The translations under genes were made by a program, and so were the position numbers. From LH-M37 sp032251315 (GTDB lineage: Bacteria > Pseudomonadota > Gammaproteobacteria > SZUA-229): a DNA stretch of 6,120 nucleotides. Positions 1-6,072 of the stretch are shown one piece after another (the stretch's first letter is position 1; every line of letters starts with the position of its first letter). A model generated the notes under the pieces. That model was not told the DNA's origin. It searched no databases and worked only from the letters and a program-made list of their open reading frames with translations. The stretch covers positions 1 through 6,120 of the forward strand of contig JAVVEE010000099.1 of NCBI GenBank assembly GCA_032251315.1. The letters are read 5' to 3'.

Positions 1-59
1 GTAGATATTTTAGCAAAATAGGCTGTAAATTACGGTATTAAAGGCTTTTTTTGCAGGTT

Positions 60-722
60 TTAAGTTACGGATTCAGGTTCTCGATAAAGAACATAGCCAT
101 AAATTCCCTCCATCAGCAAAAAAGGGCGTGATGCCACATGTGTATTCAGATTAAACGATTTTATGAGTCCTTCACTCAACACCGAATTCCCCTCTGACAG
201 GTCGAGACCCAGAACCCCCTTTGATTGTTCTAATTCAGGTTCGATAAAAACAATCGGGTAATAAAATTCTTTCACTGGTAACGGGTGTTTTTGTCTGTCT
301 GAGCTGTAACCGAGAGAGTGCAGAACATAATCCTTATAGCCGAGCTCCTGCATTTTTTGCTCCAGATCATCACGTTCACTGTGCGGAATTCTTTTGGCAA
401 TTTCGAACATATAGATGTCCGGATAATGGTTACGTAACTGCCGGGCAAATTTTCTGGCGTTTTTGAAACCACTGTTTGGTTTTGCCGCCAGCATACTGGC
501 GAATGATTCTATTGACACCTCATATACTTTTAGTGTGTCGGCCACATGTGAATAAATTCTATCGTGAATGTTCTGCAACTTAATCTCTTTGCCATCCATT
601 TCGATCTTGTAGATAAAAGATGTGGCGATAATAAGTATCGCCAACCAGATCGCACATAGTGAGATGAGATATAACAGGCATGATCGTTTGCTTTTAAAAA
701 ATGACATAATAATATTAACCAT
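60..722 (-). CDS. Membrane-anchored CHASE-domain protein lacking an output domain
   Basis: A 220-residue protein when started at the ATG at 722. Residues about 15-37 form one hydrophobic membrane segment behind a basic, cytoplasmic-looking N-terminus (KSKR). Residues about 60-215 resemble the periplasmic CHASE ligand-sensing domain: IYMFEIAKRIPHSERDDLE (about 103-121), the YYPIVFIEP stretch (154-162), and GVLGLDL soon after it (169-175). CHASE domains normally sense small molecules outside the membrane and pass the signal through a second helix to a GGDEF, EAL or histidine-kinase module. Here the frame stops at TAA just after the last CHASE strand (GYVLYREPESVT), so no second helix or output is encoded. 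None of the three continuing frames in the remaining 59 bases restores one. It may be a truncated gene remnant or a stand-alone sensor. The start is uncertain: a TTG at 737 and an ATG at 707 are also possible, and none has a strong Shine-Dalgarno. It is more A/T-rich than nifJ and diverges from it. Confidence 0.72.
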   Translation of the reverse strand: MVNIIMSFFKSKRSCLLYLISLCAIWLAILIIATSFIYKIEMDGKEIKLQNIHDRIYSHVADTLKVYEVSIESFASMLAAKPNSGFKNARKFARQLRNHYPDIYMFEIAKRIPHSERDDLEQKMQELGYKDYVLHSLGYSSDRQKHPLPVKEFYYPIVFIEPELEQSKGVLGLDLSEGNSVLSEGLIKSFNLNTHVASRPFLLMEGIYGYVLYREPESVT

Positions 723-764
723 CCATACGACGCGCAAATTGATACTTACATCTTTTTTATCATT

Positions 765-793
765 GATATAAATGTTTCAATCATAACTTACAA
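765..793 (-). promoter_or_regulatory. Possible sigma-70 promoter for the CHASE gene
   Basis: Read on the minus strand, TTGTAA (788-793) and TATATC (765-770) are separated by 17 bases. Each matches the sigma-70 consensus at four of six positions, and the pair lies about 40 bases before the candidate start codons. The region is A/T-rich, so a chance match is quite possible. Confidence 0.25.
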
Positions 794-804
794 ATCCGCC
801 ATCT

Positions 805-819
805 AATCCTTGCAGGATT
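805..819. repeat. Short inverted repeat AATCCT-TGC-AGGATT
   Basis: Perfect 6-bp arms flank a 3-base centre between the two divergent genes. It could be a small operator or a minor hairpin. It matches no binding consensus I recognise, and a dyad of this size can arise by chance. Confidence 0.35.
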
Positions 820-852
820 CACGGGAAAACCGAGATCTTAAAACAGAGTATT

Positions 853-869
853 TATGGCATATTTCCATA
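853..869. repeat. Short inverted repeat TATGG-N7-CCATA
   Basis: Perfect 5-bp arms are separated by CATATTT, lying about 135 bases upstream of the nifJ start codon. The arm spacing would suit a dimeric regulator, but no family is recognised. TGGCAT here faintly recalls a sigma-54 -24 element, but there is no correctly spaced GC at -12. Confidence 0.25.
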
Positions 870-886
870 CTAAATCTGGGCCCGAT

Positions 887-909
887 TTATATCAGCAGTA
901 CTGATATAA
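887..909. promoter_or_regulatory. Perfect palindrome upstream of nifJ, candidate operator
   Basis: TTATATCAG (887-895) and CTGATATAA (901-909) are exact reverse complements around the 5-base centre CAGTA. The centre lies 28.5 bases before the centre of the FNR-like box. This suggests an upstream activator or repressor site for a dimeric DNA-binding protein. As RNA it would be a stem-loop without a following U-tract, so a terminator role is less likely. I do not recognise the motif. Confidence 0.5.
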
Positions 910-919
910 CATTGAATTA

Positions 920-933
920 TTGACCGAGATCAT
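920..933 (+). promoter_or_regulatory. FNR/ANR-like box upstream of nifJ
   Basis: TTGACCGAGATCAT matches the FNR/ANR consensus TTGAT-N4-ATCAA at eight of ten defined positions, with correct 4-base spacing. Its centre (926.5) is 41.5 bases before a predicted transcription start near 968. That is the classical class II FNR activation position. FNR-family proteins carry an oxygen-sensitive iron-sulfur cluster and activate genes when oxygen is low, which fits an oxygen-sensitive enzyme such as NifJ. Several FNR/CRP relatives (Dnr, CRP) bind similar sequences, so the exact regulator is inferred. Confidence 0.5.
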
Positions 934-934
934 T

Positions 935-946
935 GCATTTGAATGC
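935..946. repeat. Palindrome GCATT-TG-AATGC between the FNR-like box and the -10
   Basis: A 12-base dyad lies immediately after the FNR-like box, within the promoter spacer. A protein bound here would block RNA polymerase, so a repressor operator is one reading. It resembles the centre of NsrR sites (GCATTT-N-AAATGC), but the spacing is one base short. Confidence 0.3.
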
Positions 947-956
947 TTTACGGGTG

Positions 957-962
957 TTAAAT
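957..962 (+). promoter_or_regulatory. Candidate -10 element of the nifJ promoter
   Basis: TTAAAT matches the sigma-70 -10 consensus at four of six positions and places transcription start near 968-969. This agrees with class II geometry from the FNR-like box at 920-933. TATAAA at 963-968 is an alternative a few bases downstream. No good -35 hexamer is present, as expected for an activator-dependent promoter. Confidence 0.35.
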
Positions 963-978
963 TATAAATATATTTATC

Positions 979-985
979 GGTGGAG
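979..985 (+). promoter_or_regulatory. Ribosome binding site of nifJ
   Basis: GGTGGAG lies 11 bases before the ATG at 997 and supports that start. An out-of-frame ATG at 987 is only one base from the motif, too close for efficient initiation, and would encode just seven residues. Confidence 0.6.
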
Positions 986-996
986 TATGACGGCTA

Positions 997-3900
997 ATGT
1001 CACAACATAAAACAGTAACCATCGACGGCAATCAGGCGGCCGCCACCATTGCCCATATCAGCAACGAAGTCATTGCCATTTACCCGATAACACCCGCATC
1101 ACCCATGGGAGAATGGGCTGATGAATGGACCTCACGTCAGCAGACCAATCTCTGGGGCACGGTTCCCGACATTATTGAAATGCAGAGCGAAGCCGGGGCC
1201 GCCGGCACCGTTCACGGCGCTTTACAGGCCGGTGCGCTCACCACCACGTTTACCGCCTCGCAGGGATTGTTACTGATGATCCCTAACATGTTTAAAATTG
1301 CCGGGGAACTCACGCCTACCGTGTTTCATGTTGCCGCGCGCTCGGTCGCGGCACAGGCGCTTTCCATTTTCGGAGACCACAGTGATGTCATGGCCGCGCG
1401 TTCCACCGGCTTTGCTTTCTTAGCGTCGAATTCACCGCAGGAGGCCATGGACATGGCCTTAATCGCACAGGCCGCGACCCTGGAATCACGCATTCCCATT
1501 GTGCATTTTTTCGATGGCTTCAGAACCTCCCACGAAATCGCAAAGGTAATGTCGATTGATACCGATATCATGAAACAGCTCCTCAATCATCAGCGCATTA
1601 CCGAACATCGTCAGCGCGCCCTGTCGCCGGAACACCCGGTATTGCGGGGCAGCTCGCAGAACCCGGATGCATTCTTTCAGGCCAGAGAATCTGTGAATCG
1701 CTATTATCAGGCCATGCCGGGCATCGTACAAAAGATCATGGATGAGTTTGGGACACTGACGGGGCGGCATTACCAGCTGTTCGACTATGTGGGTGCCGGT
1801 AATGCAGAACGCATAATTATACTGATGGGCTCAGGTGCGGAAACGGCGCATGAAACCATCGAGTACTTATCCTCGCAGGGCGAGAAAGTCGGGCTGTTAA
1901 AGGTGCGCCTGTTCCGGCCGCTGGATAGCGAGGCCATGCTTGCAGCGATTCCTGATAGCGTGAAAAAAATCGCCGTGCTTGACCGCACCAAGGAACCGGG
2001 TGCTGACGGTGAACCGCTTTATAAAGATGTAATCACCGGCATCGCGAAAAACTTTTGTAGTGCGCAAAGCAAATTCAAAACCATACCTATAGTCACGGGT
2101 GGCCGTTACGGCCTGTCTTCGAAAGAGTTCACCCCGGCTATGGTCAAATCCGTGTTTGATGAACTGGCTTCAGCCACGCCTAAAAATAATTTTACCGTCG
2201 GCATCATTGATGATGTCACCCACAGCAGCCTGCGCTGGGATGAACACTTTCGTACCGATGCACACGAGCACTGTTTTCAGGCGATGTTTTATGGCCTGGG
2301 CAGTGATGGTACCGTCAGCGCCAATAAAAACAGCATAAAAATCATTGGTGAGAATACCGATAAGTTCGTTCAGGGTTATTTTGTTTATGACTCCAAAAAA
2401 TCCGGGGCGGTCACCGTCTCGCATTTACGTTTTGGTGACAGGCCGATACGGTCTACCTATTTAATCGGTGATGATGAAGCTAATTTTGTCGCCTGTCACC
2501 AGCCGGTATTTCTGGAACGCTATCCCATGCTGGACAAGGCCGCCGAGGGGGCGATATTTCTGCTGAACAGCTCTGCGCCTGCCGAGCAGGTCTGGCCGAC
2601 CCTGCCGAAGACAATGCAGCAGCAAATCATCGATAAGAATATAAAACTCTATATTATCGATGCCTACAAGGTCGCTGAAATTGCCGGCATGAACAAGCGC
2701 ATCAACACCATCATGCAGACCTGTTTCTTTTCCATTTCCGGCATCTTGCCCAAAGACCGGGCCATTGCCGAAATCAAGCAGGCGGTTGAAAAAACCTATG
2801 GTAAAAGAGGCAAACGCCTGGTTGAATCCAACTTTAAGGCGATAGATGAAGCGCTGGCCAATCTGCATCAGGTTGAGGTGCCCGCTCAGGTCGACTCAGA
2901 ATTGATACTGGAAAACAAAATCGCGCAGAACGCACCGGATTTTATCAAAAACGTCACCGGCGAACTCATTGCCGGGCGGGGCGATCAAGTCCCGGTCAGC
3001 CTGTTTCCCGCAGACGGCAGTTACCCCACGGGTACGGCGGCCTATGAAAAAAGAAACCTCGCGCTGGAGATCCCCGTGCTGGATGAAAATCTGTGCACCC
3101 AGTGCGGCAAATGTCCGCTGGTGTGTCCGCACGGCGTCATCCGCTCCAAAGTCTATGATGAAACGCTTGTTGAAAACGCCCCGGAAAGCTACAAGTCCAT
3201 GCCGGTAAAGGGTAAGGATTTTGCGCCAAACCTGCACATGACTTATCAGATCTCACCGGAGGACTGTACCGGCTGCGGCCTGTGTGCCGACATCTGCCCC
3301 ATTCATGACAAGAGCAACGTCAGTCACAAAGCCCTGAACATGGTGCCTTACACTCAGGCGCTACGCCAACAGGAAAAAAAGAACTGGGAATTTTTCCTCG
3401 GTTTGCCCGAATACGACCGTACTTTGATTAAAAGCAACACCATCAAGGGCGCGATGATTTTACAGCCGCTGTTTGAATTCTCCGGTGCCTGTGAAGGTTG
3501 CGGTGAAACCCCCTATATCAAACTTGCCAGCCAGCTGTTCGGCGACCGTATGGTGGTTGCCAATGCCACCGGCTGTTCCTCGATTTACGGCGGCAATCTT
3601 CCCACTACACCCTGGGCAAAAAATGCCGAGGGCAGGGGACCGGCCTGGTCGAACTCACTGTTCGAAGATAACGCCGAATTCGGCCTGGGCATGCGTCTGG
3701 CAATTAATAAACAGAAACACTATGCGACGGAGCTGTTACAGCAGTTGAAATCCGAACTGGATGATGCCCTGGTCGACGATATTCTGGATGCCGATCAATC
3801 AACCGAGGAAGGCATTCAACAACAGCGTCAGCGCATTGAACAGCTGCGCGAAAAACTGGGCACCATCGACAAATTTGAAGCGCGTGAACTGGAGACGCTG

Positions 3901-4650
3901 GCAGAAAATCTGTTACGCAAGAGCGTCTGGATTATAGGGGGTGATGGCTGGGCTTACGACATCGGTTATGGCGGGCTCGATCATGTCATGGCCTCCGGCA
4001 ACGATGTCAACATCCTGGTGCTGGATACAGAAGTTTATTCCAATACCGGCGGTCAAACCTCGAAGGCCACACCGCGTGGTGCAGTCGCCAAATTTTCGGC
4101 GGGCGGAAAACCCACACCCAAAAAAGACCTCGCCCTGCAGGCGATGGATTATGAAAACGTCTATATCGCCCGCGTCGCCTATGGCGCCAAAGACATCCAG
4201 ACCATCCATGCCTTTAACGAAGCCGAAGCCTATCCCGGGCCGTCGTTAATCATTGCCTATTCACCCTGCATTGCTCATGGCATCGACCTGAAAAATAATC
4301 ATCAACAGCAACAGCTGGCCGTTGACAGTGGTCACTGGCCACTGTTCCGATACAACCCCGAAAAAGCCCGGCAGGGCATTAACCCGCTCAGCCTGGACAG
4401 CAAGCCGCCTTCCATTTCTTATCGTAAATTTGTTGAATCGGAAACCCGCTTTAACATGCTCTGGCGAACCCATCCCGAAGTGGCCGAAAAGTTACTGGAA
4501 CAGTCGCAGCAGGATGTTCTACGTCGTTATCATTATTACGAACAGCTGGCGAATTTACCCTGGGATGAATCAACCAGCATACAGTCAGTACGCCGCAAAT
4601 TTGCTGAAGAAAAACCACAAGAAGAGAGCAGCAAGGAACCAACATCATGA
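997..4650 (+). CDS. nifJ: Pyruvate:ferredoxin/flavodoxin oxidoreductase, single-chain NifJ type
   Basis: Cytoplasmic homodimeric enzyme that oxidises pyruvate with CoA to acetyl-CoA and CO2, passing electrons to ferredoxin or flavodoxin; the reaction can run in reverse. The 1217 residues contain every fused domain of the family. Domain I has YPITPASP with substrate-contact Thr32, Glu65 of the SEAGA motif, and Arg115 in HVAARS. A transketolase C-terminal-like domain (about 260-415) and the gamma, CoA-binding-type domain (about 415-630) follow. The ferredoxin domain has two CxxCxxCxxxCP motifs (Cys700/703/706/710 and 757/760/763/767). The thiamine-diphosphate domain has proximal-cluster Cys832, 835, 860 and 1091, the GDG motif at 983-984 and Asn1016 in YSNTGG. 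Length is between the E. coli YdbK (about 1174) and Desulfovibrio africanus (about 1232) enzymes. The last 28 residues after LANLPW are a hydrophilic, Cys-free tail. The start is set by GGTGGAG and by close fit to family N-termini. The stop codon overlaps the next gene's ATG, so the two are likely co-transcribed and translationally coupled. Confidence 0.97.
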   Translation: MSQHKTVTIDGNQAAATIAHISNEVIAIYPITPASPMGEWADEWTSRQQTNLWGTVPDIIEMQSEAGAAGTVHGALQAGALTTTFTASQGLLLMIPNMFKIAGELTPTVFHVAARSVAAQALSIFGDHSDVMAARSTGFAFLASNSPQEAMDMALIAQAATLESRIPIVHFFDGFRTSHEIAKVMSIDTDIMKQLLNHQRITEHRQRALSPEHPVLRGSSQNPDAFFQARESVNRYYQAMPGIVQKIMDEFGTLTGRHYQLFDYVGAGNAERIIILMGSGAETAHETIEYLSSQGEKVGLLKVRLFRPLDSEAMLAAIPDSVKKIAVLDRTKEPGADGEPLYKDVITGIAKNFCSAQSKFKTIPIVTGGRYGLSSKEFTPAMVKSVFDELASATPKNNFTVGIIDDVTHSSLRWDEHFRTDAHEHCFQAMFYGLGSDGTVSANKNSIKIIGENTDKFVQGYFVYDSKKSGAVTVSHLRFGDRPIRSTYLIGDDEANFVACHQPVFLERYPMLDKAAEGAIFLLNSSAPAEQVWPTLPKTMQQQIIDKNIKLYIIDAYKVAEIAGMNKRINTIMQTCFFSISGILPKDRAIAEIKQAVEKTYGKRGKRLVESNFKAIDEALANLHQVEVPAQVDSELILENKIAQNAPDFIKNVTGELIAGRGDQVPVSLFPADGSYPTGTAAYEKRNLALEIPVLDENLCTQCGKCPLVCPHGVIRSKVYDETLVENAPESYKSMPVKGKDFAPNLHMTYQISPEDCTGCGLCADICPIHDKSNVSHKALNMVPYTQALRQQEKKNWEFFLGLPEYDRTLIKSNTIKGAMILQPLFEFSGACEGCGETPYIKLASQLFGDRMVVANATGCSSIYGGNLPTTPWAKNAEGRGPAWSNSLFEDNAEFGLGMRLAINKQKHYATELLQQLKSELDDALVDDILDADQSTEEGIQQQRQRIEQLREKLGTIDKFEARELETLAENLLRKSVWIIGGDGWAYDIGYGGLDHVMASGNDVNILVLDTEVYSNTGGQTSKATPRGAVAKFSAGGKPTPKKDLALQAMDYENVYIARVAYGAKDIQTIHAFNEAEAYPGPSLIIAYSPCIAHGIDLKNNHQQQQLAVDSGHWPLFRYNPEKARQGINPLSLDSKPPSISYRKFVESETRFNMLWRTHPEVAEKLLEQSQQDVLRRYHYYEQLANLPWDESTSIQSVRRKFAEEKPQEESSKEPTS
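4633..4637 (+). promoter_or_regulatory. Ribosome binding site of the DHOD-like gene inside nifJ
   Basis: AAGGA sits within the last codons of nifJ, nine bases before the ATG at 4647. Together with the ATGA stop/start overlap it supports this start and reinitiation by ribosomes finishing nifJ. Confidence 0.65.
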
Positions 4651-5642
4651 TTGATTTATCGACTCAATACCTCGGCCTGACACTAAAAAACCCGTTAGTG
4701 CCTTCATCCTCACCGCTCACGGCAAATGCGGATGATGCCAGGCGCCTGGAAGACGCCGGCGCTGCTGCCATTGTCCTGCCCTCCCTGTTTGAAGAAAGCG
4801 TGCACTATGAACAGAATATGCTGGATAAATATGTCTTTTCGCAATCGCTGGGCAATTATGAAATCGAATCTTTCCAGCCCGTGCCTGAACACTATAACGG
4901 CGAACTGGATAATTACCTTGCTCACCTGCAACACCTCAAGTCGTCATTAGATATTCCGGTCATCGCCAGCCTGAATGGCATCTCCACCAGCGGCTGGATC
5001 GATTTTGGCAAAGAGCTGATGCAGGCAGGTGCCGATGCACTGGAACTCAATGTCTATTACGTGGCAGCCGATCCCGAGCAGGCGGGAGCAGAAGTGGAAG
5101 CACGTTACATCGAACTGTTAAACGCCTTAAGAAATCAGATTAGCATTCCTGTCACCATGAAACTGTCTTCCCAGTTTTCATCGGTCGCCAACATGGTAAA
5201 AAAATTACAGAACTCAGGCGCTGATGGCGTCGTCCTCTTCAATCGTTTTTATCAGCCGGATATCGACCTGGAAACATTGCGTATCAAACCCCAGCTTGAG
5301 TTATCAAACGCCAACGAAACCTTGCTCAGAATAAGATGGATCGCCCTGATCAGGAGCCGGGTAAAACTCTCGCTCGCCGCCACCGGCGGCTTTCATCAAT
5401 GCGAAGACATCATCAAGGCACTACTCGCCGGTGCAGACGCAGTCTACTTATGCAGCGTGTTACTGGAAAAAGGCCCGGATTACTGCGCGACCTTATTACA
5501 GCAGTTACAGGAGTGGCTCACCGAGCGTGAATACGAATCGGTGCAGCAGATGCAGGGCAGTGTCAGCCAGTCCTGTGCGCTCGACCCCGCCGCATACGAA
5601 CACAGTAATTATATCGATGTCCTCAAAAGCTACCGACCCTGA
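4647..5642 (+). CDS. Dihydroorotate dehydrogenase-like FMN-barrel protein, NifJ-linked
   Basis: A 331-residue soluble protein with the TIM-barrel pattern of class 1 dihydroorotate dehydrogenases. It opens with STQYLGLTLKNPLVPSSSPL, and has a strand/helix unit ending in GADALELNVYY (128-138), Lys172 in MKLSSQ, Asn199 in VLFNRF, and the C-terminal TGG (246-248) and GADAVYLCS segments expected to hold the FMN phosphate. It is probably not a true dihydroorotate dehydrogenase. The orotate-contact lysine after the second strand (usual TKS) is replaced by LPS, with Pro45 at the Lys site. The NLSCPN loop with the catalytic cysteine becomes NVYYVA, with Tyr138 at the Cys position. Proteins of this divergent subfamily are known to occur beside nifJ in varied bacteria. 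The ATGA overlap with nifJ supports a shared role, perhaps electron transfer or enzyme maintenance, but no reaction can be assigned. Annotation pipelines may call it pyrD by similarity, which would mislead. Confidence 0.9.
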   Translation: MIDLSTQYLGLTLKNPLVPSSSPLTANADDARRLEDAGAAAIVLPSLFEESVHYEQNMLDKYVFSQSLGNYEIESFQPVPEHYNGELDNYLAHLQHLKSSLDIPVIASLNGISTSGWIDFGKELMQAGADALELNVYYVAADPEQAGAEVEARYIELLNALRNQISIPVTMKLSSQFSSVANMVKKLQNSGADGVVLFNRFYQPDIDLETLRIKPQLELSNANETLLRIRWIALIRSRVKLSLAATGGFHQCEDIIKALLAGADAVYLCSVLLEKGPDYCATLLQQLQEWLTEREYESVQQMQGSVSQSCALDPAAYEHSNYIDVLKSYRP

Positions 5643-5686
5643 TCGATAACCAGCCCCAGCCGTATGTGGTGCCCGATTGGCATTAC

Positions 5687-5712
5687 GGCGTTACGCGTGG
5701 CCACAAGAACGG
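5687..5712 (+). repeat. REP-like repeat, copy 1 (half element)
   Basis: Contains GGCGTTACGCGTGG followed by CCACAAGAACGG. It matches copy 3 except for one G-to-C change that turns GTGGGCAC into the self-complementary octamer GTGGCCAC. The right-hand arm that completes the hairpin in copy 3 is missing. Confidence 0.7.
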
Positions 5713-5724
5713 GTGGGGTGGCGG
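5711..5724 (+). other. Clustered G-runs, possible two-tier G-quadruplex
   Basis: GGGTGGGGTGGCGG gives four runs of at least two Gs with single-base loops, immediately after repeat copy 1. A two-layer quadruplex in the transcript is conceivable, but two-tier structures are weak. It lies in a generally G-rich stretch. Confidence 0.25.
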
Positions 5725-5732
5725 TTGATTAA

Positions 5733-5756
5733 GGTTACGCGTGGGCACAAGGGCGG
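5733..5756 (+). repeat. REP-like repeat, copy 2 (degenerate half element)
   Basis: Shares GTTACGCGTGGGCACAAG with copy 3, but has GGCGG where copies 1 and 3 have AACGG. It lacks the complementary GTGCCCAC arm, so it cannot form the full hairpin alone. Confidence 0.65.
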
Positions 5757-5809
5757 ACGGTGTGATGGTTGAGCGATGTTATGTGGATATGTGCATGGTG
5801 ATGATGATT

Positions 5810-5845
5810 GGCGTTACGCGTGGGCACAAGAACGGTGCCCACGGC
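5810..5845 (+). repeat. REP-like repeat, copy 3, with complete hairpin
   Basis: The only copy with both arms. CGTGGGCAC (5819-5827) pairs perfectly with GTGCCCACG (5835-5843) around the 7-base loop AAGAACG. G/C-rich palindromes with a short conserved head (here GGCGTTACG) fit the REP class mobilised by RAYT transposases. No RAYT gene is in the window. No U-tract follows, so it is not a standard intrinsic terminator, but it could protect the 3' end of the operon mRNA from exonucleases. Confidence 0.7.
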
Positions 5846-6039
5846 AGTAAATTCCAAACATCACGACAATGCATAACGAAACCCCCCATGTGACGCTTCG
5901 GTTGGTGTTTGGTTTGGTAGATGCCATCTCCCTCACACAATCACAAGTTAATTCATTAACTGCCAACTGCCAACTATCTTTTTCATCTGTGGATCAATTT
6001 TTCAAATATTCGCATGCATTCTGCCTGGTCATGGATTTT

Positions 6040-6072
6040 AAAAGGCATATAATAAAGCCTTTTCTTATTTTA
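6040..6072 (+). terminator. Weak intrinsic-terminator-like stem-loop
   Basis: AAAAGGC (6040-6046) pairs with GCCTTTT (6057-6063) across a 10-base A/T loop and is followed by the T-rich CTTATTTTA. The stem has only three G/C pairs and the loop is long, so termination would be inefficient. It lies about 400 bases past the nifJ operon stop and could serve that transcript if read-through is long. Confidence 0.3.

Noticed and set aside
38..63. Terminator for the CHASE gene from GGC and T-runs near its stop
   Set aside because: No clean stem can be drawn; AAAGGC and the T-run do not pair into a hairpin followed by a minus-strand U-tract.
851..870. Possible sigma-54 promoter (TGGCAT...) before nifJ
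   Set aside because: The required GC dinucleotide at the -12 position is absent at the right spacing, and a better FNR/sigma-70 arrangement lies downstream.
987..1010. Short upstream frame ATG ACG GCT ... TAA overlapping the nifJ start, a possible leader peptide
   Set aside because: The Shine-Dalgarno GGTGGAG is only one base from this ATG, the peptide is seven residues, and the motif is better placed for the nifJ ATG at 997.
2461..3237. Long minus-strand open frames opposite nifJ (2461-2868 and 2896-3237)
   Set aside because: They are antisense shadows of a strongly conserved coding gene, with no domain signal of their own and no independent ribosome binding sites.
5687..5845. The three downstream repeats as a small CRISPR array
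   Set aside because: Unit spacing is unequal (46 and 77), the copies differ, only one is palindromic, and no cas gene is present; a REP-like element fits better.
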